From the NCBI RefSeq assembly GCF_007830595.1, contig NZ_VLLD01000003.1: a DNA stretch of 64,000 bases; one strand, given 5' to 3'. The stretch's first letter is position 1. Each line of letters starts with the position of its first letter. Positions 60,540-64,000 of this stretch are shown piece by piece. Under the pieces are notes generated by a model. The model made no database searches and was not told the origin of the DNA. It worked only from the letters and a program-made list of their open reading frames with translations. This stretch comes from Treponema_B putidum. GTDB taxonomy: Bacteria > Spirochaetota > Spirochaetia > Treponematales > Treponemataceae. Both the position numbers and the translations under genes were made by a program.

Positions 60540-61625
60540 CTATTTTATAAGTTTAAATTCTGCAATTACGGGATGGTGATCCGAAACTTCAAAATTTAAA
60601 TCAATAGTTTTTACTCCGGTAATTTCAACATTGGGAGAACATATGAACCCATCTATTATCGTGGTGTAATTTTCTCCCTTAACGTAGGGCTTTTCCAAAA
60701 GACGAACTGTAGGCGTAGAGCTATCAAATCCCCATTTCCAGTCCTTTCCGATAAAATCGGCAGGAGAATATTCTATCCATTCAAGAAATTTATCAGGGGT
60801 AGTATAAGGCATAAAAAGGCTTTTTTCTACACCCGGAAAAAGAGAATTCCAATCTCCGCCGGCAATTACCCAATGTCCATCATTATAAAATTTTAAAGCA
60901 AGGTTTTTTAGATATTCCATTTCCTGCTTTCTTAATATGCCTGCTGCATCGTAAGCCGAAAGATGTAAGTTTATTATATAAAGATTTTTACCCGGAACAT
61001 CGGTTTTAATTTCAGAAACAAGAAGGCAGCGCTTTAAGTTGACGGTTTTTAAGGGCCATGAAAAGGTGCCGGGAAGCTGATGACGTTCAGCTTTTTTTAT
61101 TACGTATTTACTTAGCGTAAAGACACCGCTCTTAACCCGACCCAAGGGATTTGACACAGGAGCGGGCACAAGGACGGCATTGTAGTTCGCTGCAAAGACT
61201 GAATCATAATCGGCAAAAAAATCGGATATGGCTTTTTCTTGATTTACATAAAAGCTGCGTTTTGATTTTAAGTCGATTTCTTGGATTAGGTTAATACCGC
61301 AATCTTCTTTTTTAAGCAGAGCTTTTACTTTTTCGAGATTATATAATACGGTTTCCTTACTTCGGGCCGTCACATTTTTTCCCCCGTCATAAAAAAAGTC
61401 GTTTTCAGCATCAAGGCTGCAATAGCCGATGTTCCAGCTTAAAACTTTAAAGGCTTCATCAGCCTGAATGACTTCTTCTTTTGATCTTTTCGTTATATTT
61501 GCATTTTCAATCGGTTTAGGCCGGTATTCGGCTATGGTAACAAACACAAAAAAACCGGCAGTCAAAAAAATCAATACCGCTAAAACGGCCAAGGGAATAA
61601 AAATAAATAATTTGCGTGAAAGCAT
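60540..61625 (-). CDS. Endonuclease/exonuclease/phosphatase family protein, membrane-anchored
   Basis: 361 residues. One N-terminal membrane helix (LFIFIPLAVLAVLIFLTAGFFVFV), then an EEP domain: VLSWNIGYCSLD, LIQEIDLKSKRS with the metal Glu, VAGGDWNSLFPG and EVSDHHPVIAEF with the catalytic Asp/His pair. Likely faces the periplasm, where it could act as a phosphodiesterase, sphingomyelinase-like enzyme or nuclease. It is 35 bases upstream of hutH on the same strand. Confidence 0.9.
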   Translation of the reverse strand: MLSRKLFIFIPLAVLAVLIFLTAGFFVFVTIAEYRPKPIENANITKRSKEEVIQADEAFKVLSWNIGYCSLDAENDFFYDGGKNVTARSKETVLYNLEKVKALLKKEDCGINLIQEIDLKSKRSFYVNQEKAISDFFADYDSVFAANYNAVLVPAPVSNPLGRVKSGVFTLSKYVIKKAERHQLPGTFSWPLKTVNLKRCLLVSEIKTDVPGKNLYIINLHLSAYDAAGILRKQEMEYLKNLALKFYNDGHWVIAGGDWNSLFPGVEKSLFMPYTTPDKFLEWIEYSPADFIGKDWKWGFDSSTPTVRLLEKPYVKGENYTTIIDGFICSPNVEITGVKTIDLNFEVSDHHPVIAEFKLIK

Positions 61626-61746
61626 ATCAGCCCGCCTTTTATTAAACTTATTGCTCTTTTTAGGATTATATCTAAAAAAACAGTTTTATTCAATTACAAA
61701 AGGTTAATATTAAGGGTTGATATCTGTTGAAAATTTGTTGATAATC

Positions 61747-61775
61747 TTGAATTATTAAAAAATATTGTGTATAAT
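61747..61775 (+). promoter_or_regulatory. Promoter of the 61782 gene, leaderless
   Basis: TTGAAT (61747-61752), 17 bases, TATAAT (61770-61775). ATG 61782 is seven bases after the -10 box. An in-frame GTG at 61767 would overlap the -10 box and is rejected as the start. Confidence 0.7.
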
Positions 61776-61781
61776 ATAGGA

Positions 61782-63653
61782 ATGACTATTTATACTGATT
61801 TACTGCATTTACTTAGATTGTTTTCTTTACGCAGAGACAGTGCCCAAGTTACACTGCAGCCTTTTCAAGATTATCTCCATCGTTATGCACGCCGGTTTTT
61901 ACAACAAAAGCCGGAACTGGCTGTCCACCTTGAAATTTCTCTTGACACTCTTTTAAATGAACTAAAAAAAATCCAAGAGGATGGAGATATCGAAATAACA
62001 ACGGATAAGTCCAATACAACCATTATATTCGTTCCATATTACCACGTAGATAATATATCCCGTCAATACGCAAATCTTGAGCAGCATCCCGATATTCCTT
62101 TTCCTCTTTTATCCGATCTGCCTAAAAATTTTCCGGGAAAACTTTTAAAGACAATCACCCTTTCAGATGACATAGCCTTAATAAATCCGGAATCTAAGGA
62201 AAGTTCTTTTTTATATGTACTAAACTATAACGGCGATATTCCGGCTCTCATCTTTCCGGGCTCTTACAAGACCGAAAAACTTTTAAATTTGGCATTAGAT
62301 AAGGTTAAACTTTTTTTATCAAAAGATGAAAGCAGGGACTACATGCAAAAAAGGCTTCTGGTCGCCAATCCGGGTAAAGAATTTACGGTTAAAACTTTCA
62401 TAACAAGAGCAATGTCACACAGCGTTAATAGTTTTCAAAATGTCAAAGAATCGGGCGACAACTATATATTGTGGGGTCAACTCTGTGCCTTTATAAAACA
62501 AGAATTTGCCAAAAAGAATGAAAAACTCCCCGATGAGATAGCCTTATTACAAGCCGTCGGCATTCTGGAATATTTAAATAACTATTATAGAAACAGAGTC
62601 CAAAAAGATATTCAAACGGACACGGCTTTAAAGAACCTCCTTCTTGCTTTTCAAAAGGCACCGTATTATTTTACAATGAAGCAAATAACCCAATTTACAG
62701 ATTCCAGAGGGGTGCCCTTACTCGGACAATATTCTGAGGAAACTTTACAAAATTTTATGAAGGAAAAAACAAGCACTTCGGAAAAATACATAATTCCCGA
62801 TATTCTCAGCTTTACAAATTCTTCAAATGATAGGTTTTACCTGCTTACAGAAAAAGTAGTGCCCCTTTTAATATCTCTCATAAACGAAGCAAGAAAACCC
62901 GTTAGGGAACTGTGTATAAAAAAATGGCACGAAATGCTCCTTAATTTTGAGCAAGACGAATCAATGAAAAACGATGCAGCTTTCAATGAATTGTTAAAAG
63001 AAATAGTCTCTCATTCAACTCCTAATTTATACGGTCTTTTAAATGCTCCTTTTATTTTATCCATAATTGCAGATCCCCGGTTAAATGAAATTCAAGCGAT
63101 GGAGATAAACCGAATTTTTCCGGCAGGAAAACCTGCTGCCTATAATGAAATTTTAATGCTCAATAGATATGAGATTTTAAGCGACACTAAAATACTCCTT
63201 CCATTCTGGTACACTATTCCGATAATTTCTTCGATAATTGCTTTTTTCAAACGAAAGAAAAAAAAGCCTCAGCCTGTACAGCCTGAAAAAAAAGAAACTG
63301 TCTATAAAAAACCTAAACTCAAGTTAAAAGATGTTGCAGAAAAAATCGCTGCCGAATTTCTTCCTGAAGGCATGACAATAGATCAAGCTCTTGAAAAAAA
63401 TTTGGATGAATGGAATCACACATTGGGTCACCCTGCAAGAGAGAATCTAACTGAAGATGTAAATGCCTTAATTCGTGATTATTTACGGGGAGTAAATAGA
63501 ACTATTTCAGTTACAAGTTTTACTGCTGACAGAGTAAGAGGGCTGGCTAAAACACTTTTGGAATCTCCCGGCCTTTTAAAAATAAAAGAGCGAAATGCTA
63601 TCGAAAACTATGTAGAGCTGTATATTCTAAAGCTGGTATCACAATATTCTTAA
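61782..63653 (+). CDS. Hypothetical protein, possible MoxR partner
   Basis: 623 residues from ATG 61782, placed by the promoter just before it. Mostly soluble and helical, with one likely membrane segment near residue 480 (LPFWYTIPIISSIIAFF) followed by a Lys-rich stretch, and a C-terminal ~110-residue domain (LKDVAEKIAAEFLPEGMTI, DQALEKNLDEWNHTLGH). No family is recognised. It converges on a moxR gene, and the MoxR neighbourhood often holds membrane-linked proteins of unknown function. Association is inference. Confidence 0.7.
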   Translation: MTIYTDLLHLLRLFSLRRDSAQVTLQPFQDYLHRYARRFLQQKPELAVHLEISLDTLLNELKKIQEDGDIEITTDKSNTTIIFVPYYHVDNISRQYANLEQHPDIPFPLLSDLPKNFPGKLLKTITLSDDIALINPESKESSFLYVLNYNGDIPALIFPGSYKTEKLLNLALDKVKLFLSKDESRDYMQKRLLVANPGKEFTVKTFITRAMSHSVNSFQNVKESGDNYILWGQLCAFIKQEFAKKNEKLPDEIALLQAVGILEYLNNYYRNRVQKDIQTDTALKNLLLAFQKAPYYFTMKQITQFTDSRGVPLLGQYSEETLQNFMKEKTSTSEKYIIPDILSFTNSSNDRFYLLTEKVVPLLISLINEARKPVRELCIKKWHEMLLNFEQDESMKNDAAFNELLKEIVSHSTPNLYGLLNAPFILSIIADPRLNEIQAMEINRIFPAGKPAAYNEILMLNRYEILSDTKILLPFWYTIPIISSIIAFFKRKKKKPQPVQPEKKETVYKKPKLKLKDVAEKIAAEFLPEGMTIDQALEKNLDEWNHTLGHPARENLTEDVNALIRDYLRGVNRTISVTSFTADRVRGLAKTLLESPGLLKIKERNAIENYVELYILKLVSQYS

Positions 63654-63679
63654 GCGCCGAATAATTTTATTTAATTTAC

Positions 63680-64000
63680 TTAAGCCTCTTTAGACCAGTC
63701 CGTTTCTTTATCCATTTTGATCAGCACGGATTTTGTAATTTCTGCAATAGCTTCTTTTTCATTGACCTTTCTATTTTTAAAGATACATCTATGAGCTAGG
63801 ACATAGGGAGCTATCATTTCAATATCAGTATCTTCAACCCAGTTCCGTCCATCAGAAAGAGCTATCGTTTTTGCAAGATGCAAAAACTGTAAAGAAGCTC
63901 TGGGAGATGCACCTAACTCAATATCCGGATGCTCTCTTGTTTTATTGCAAATATCTATTATAGCTTTTTGTAATGCCTTGTGACAATACACCCTTTCTTG
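63680..64000 (-). CDS. MoxR family AAA ATPase, C-terminal part
   Basis: The last 107 codons of a gene that continues beyond the window. The visible part matches the MoxR lid domain: IIDICNKTREHPDIELGASPRASLQFLHLAKTIALSDGRNWVEDTDIEMIAPYVLAHR. GASPRASL is diagnostic. MoxR ATPases act as chaperones for metal- or complex-assembly, usually with von Willebrand A proteins, none of which is seen here. Confidence 0.9.
   Translation of the reverse strand, partial: QERVYCHKALQKAIIDICNKTREHPDIELGASPRASLQFLHLAKTIALSDGRNWVEDTDIEMIAPYVLAHRCIFKNRKVNEKEAIAEITKSVLIKMDKETDWSKEA

Noticed and set aside
61767..61781. GTG start for the 61782 gene
   Set aside because: The GTG and following codon are part of the -10 box, so they cannot be in the mRNA.

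Overview
The window is chromosomal DNA from an oral-type treponeme, very close to Treponema denticola. The base composition is low-GC. Gene content is spirochaetal: large methyl-accepting chemotaxis proteins, lipoproteins with degenerate spirochaete lipoboxes, and a MurA with Asp in the usual Cys position. The trans-2-enoyl-CoA reductase at 50362-51555 is nearly the same as my memory of the well-studied T. denticola enzyme. Strain or species (T. denticola versus a sibling such as T. putidum) cannot be decided without a search.

Layout. 1-5518: partial cheR, then lptC-lptA-lptB, pth, a secreted glycogen-binding-fold protein and murA. 5805-12957: a chemoreceptor, an oppBCDF-type peptide importer without a binding protein, and a cation-efflux transporter. 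12954-17691 (minus): a VanY-type peptidase and a STAS/SpoIIE/SpoIIE partner-switching operon. 17771-21712 (minus): grpE-dnaK-dnaJ. 21840-26800 (minus): the most unusual region, three tandem lipoproteins with formylglycine-generating-enzyme/C-type-lectin folds and a non-coding, AAC-rich copy of their last ~47 codons. This is a diversity-generating retroelement (DGR) template repeat (TR, 21912-22053) with two matching variable repeats (VR) whose differences all fall at template adenines. No reverse transcriptase is encoded in the window. A 10-N scaffold gap cuts one of the variable genes.

27308-39959: two blocks of anaerobic cobalamin genes (ABC ATPase, cbiJ, cbiH; then cbiG, cbiF), separated by about 8.6 kb of accessory genes (AAA/PD-(D/E)XK protein, Rpn-type nuclease, radical SAM, MATE efflux, UDG-fold protein, a second chemoreceptor). 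40071-44019: parA-parB, two conserved hypotheticals and a nucleotidyltransferase. 44181-58789: a fatty-acid synthesis locus (fabH, fabD, fabG, enoyl reductase, accB-accC-accD-accA) broken up by accessory cassettes: a VapBC-like toxin-antitoxin pair, a two-gene restriction-modification system, a RhuM protein, an AlbA_2 regulator with a 12-bp tandem repeat, and a secreted hypothetical protein. 58981-64000: hutH, an endonuclease/phosphatase-fold protein, a 628-codon open frame of unknown function (623 aa from the chosen start) and the 3' part of a moxR ATPase.

The housekeeping genes cover envelope assembly, protein folding, lipid synthesis and chromosome partition. The accessory genes sit between them as small cassettes. 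Several genes (lptC, the cation-efflux gene, parA, the DNA methyltransferase, the UDG-like gene and the gene at 61782) have a good -10 box only 5-9 bases before the ATG and no Shine-Dalgarno sequence, so they are probably expressed from leaderless mRNAs.
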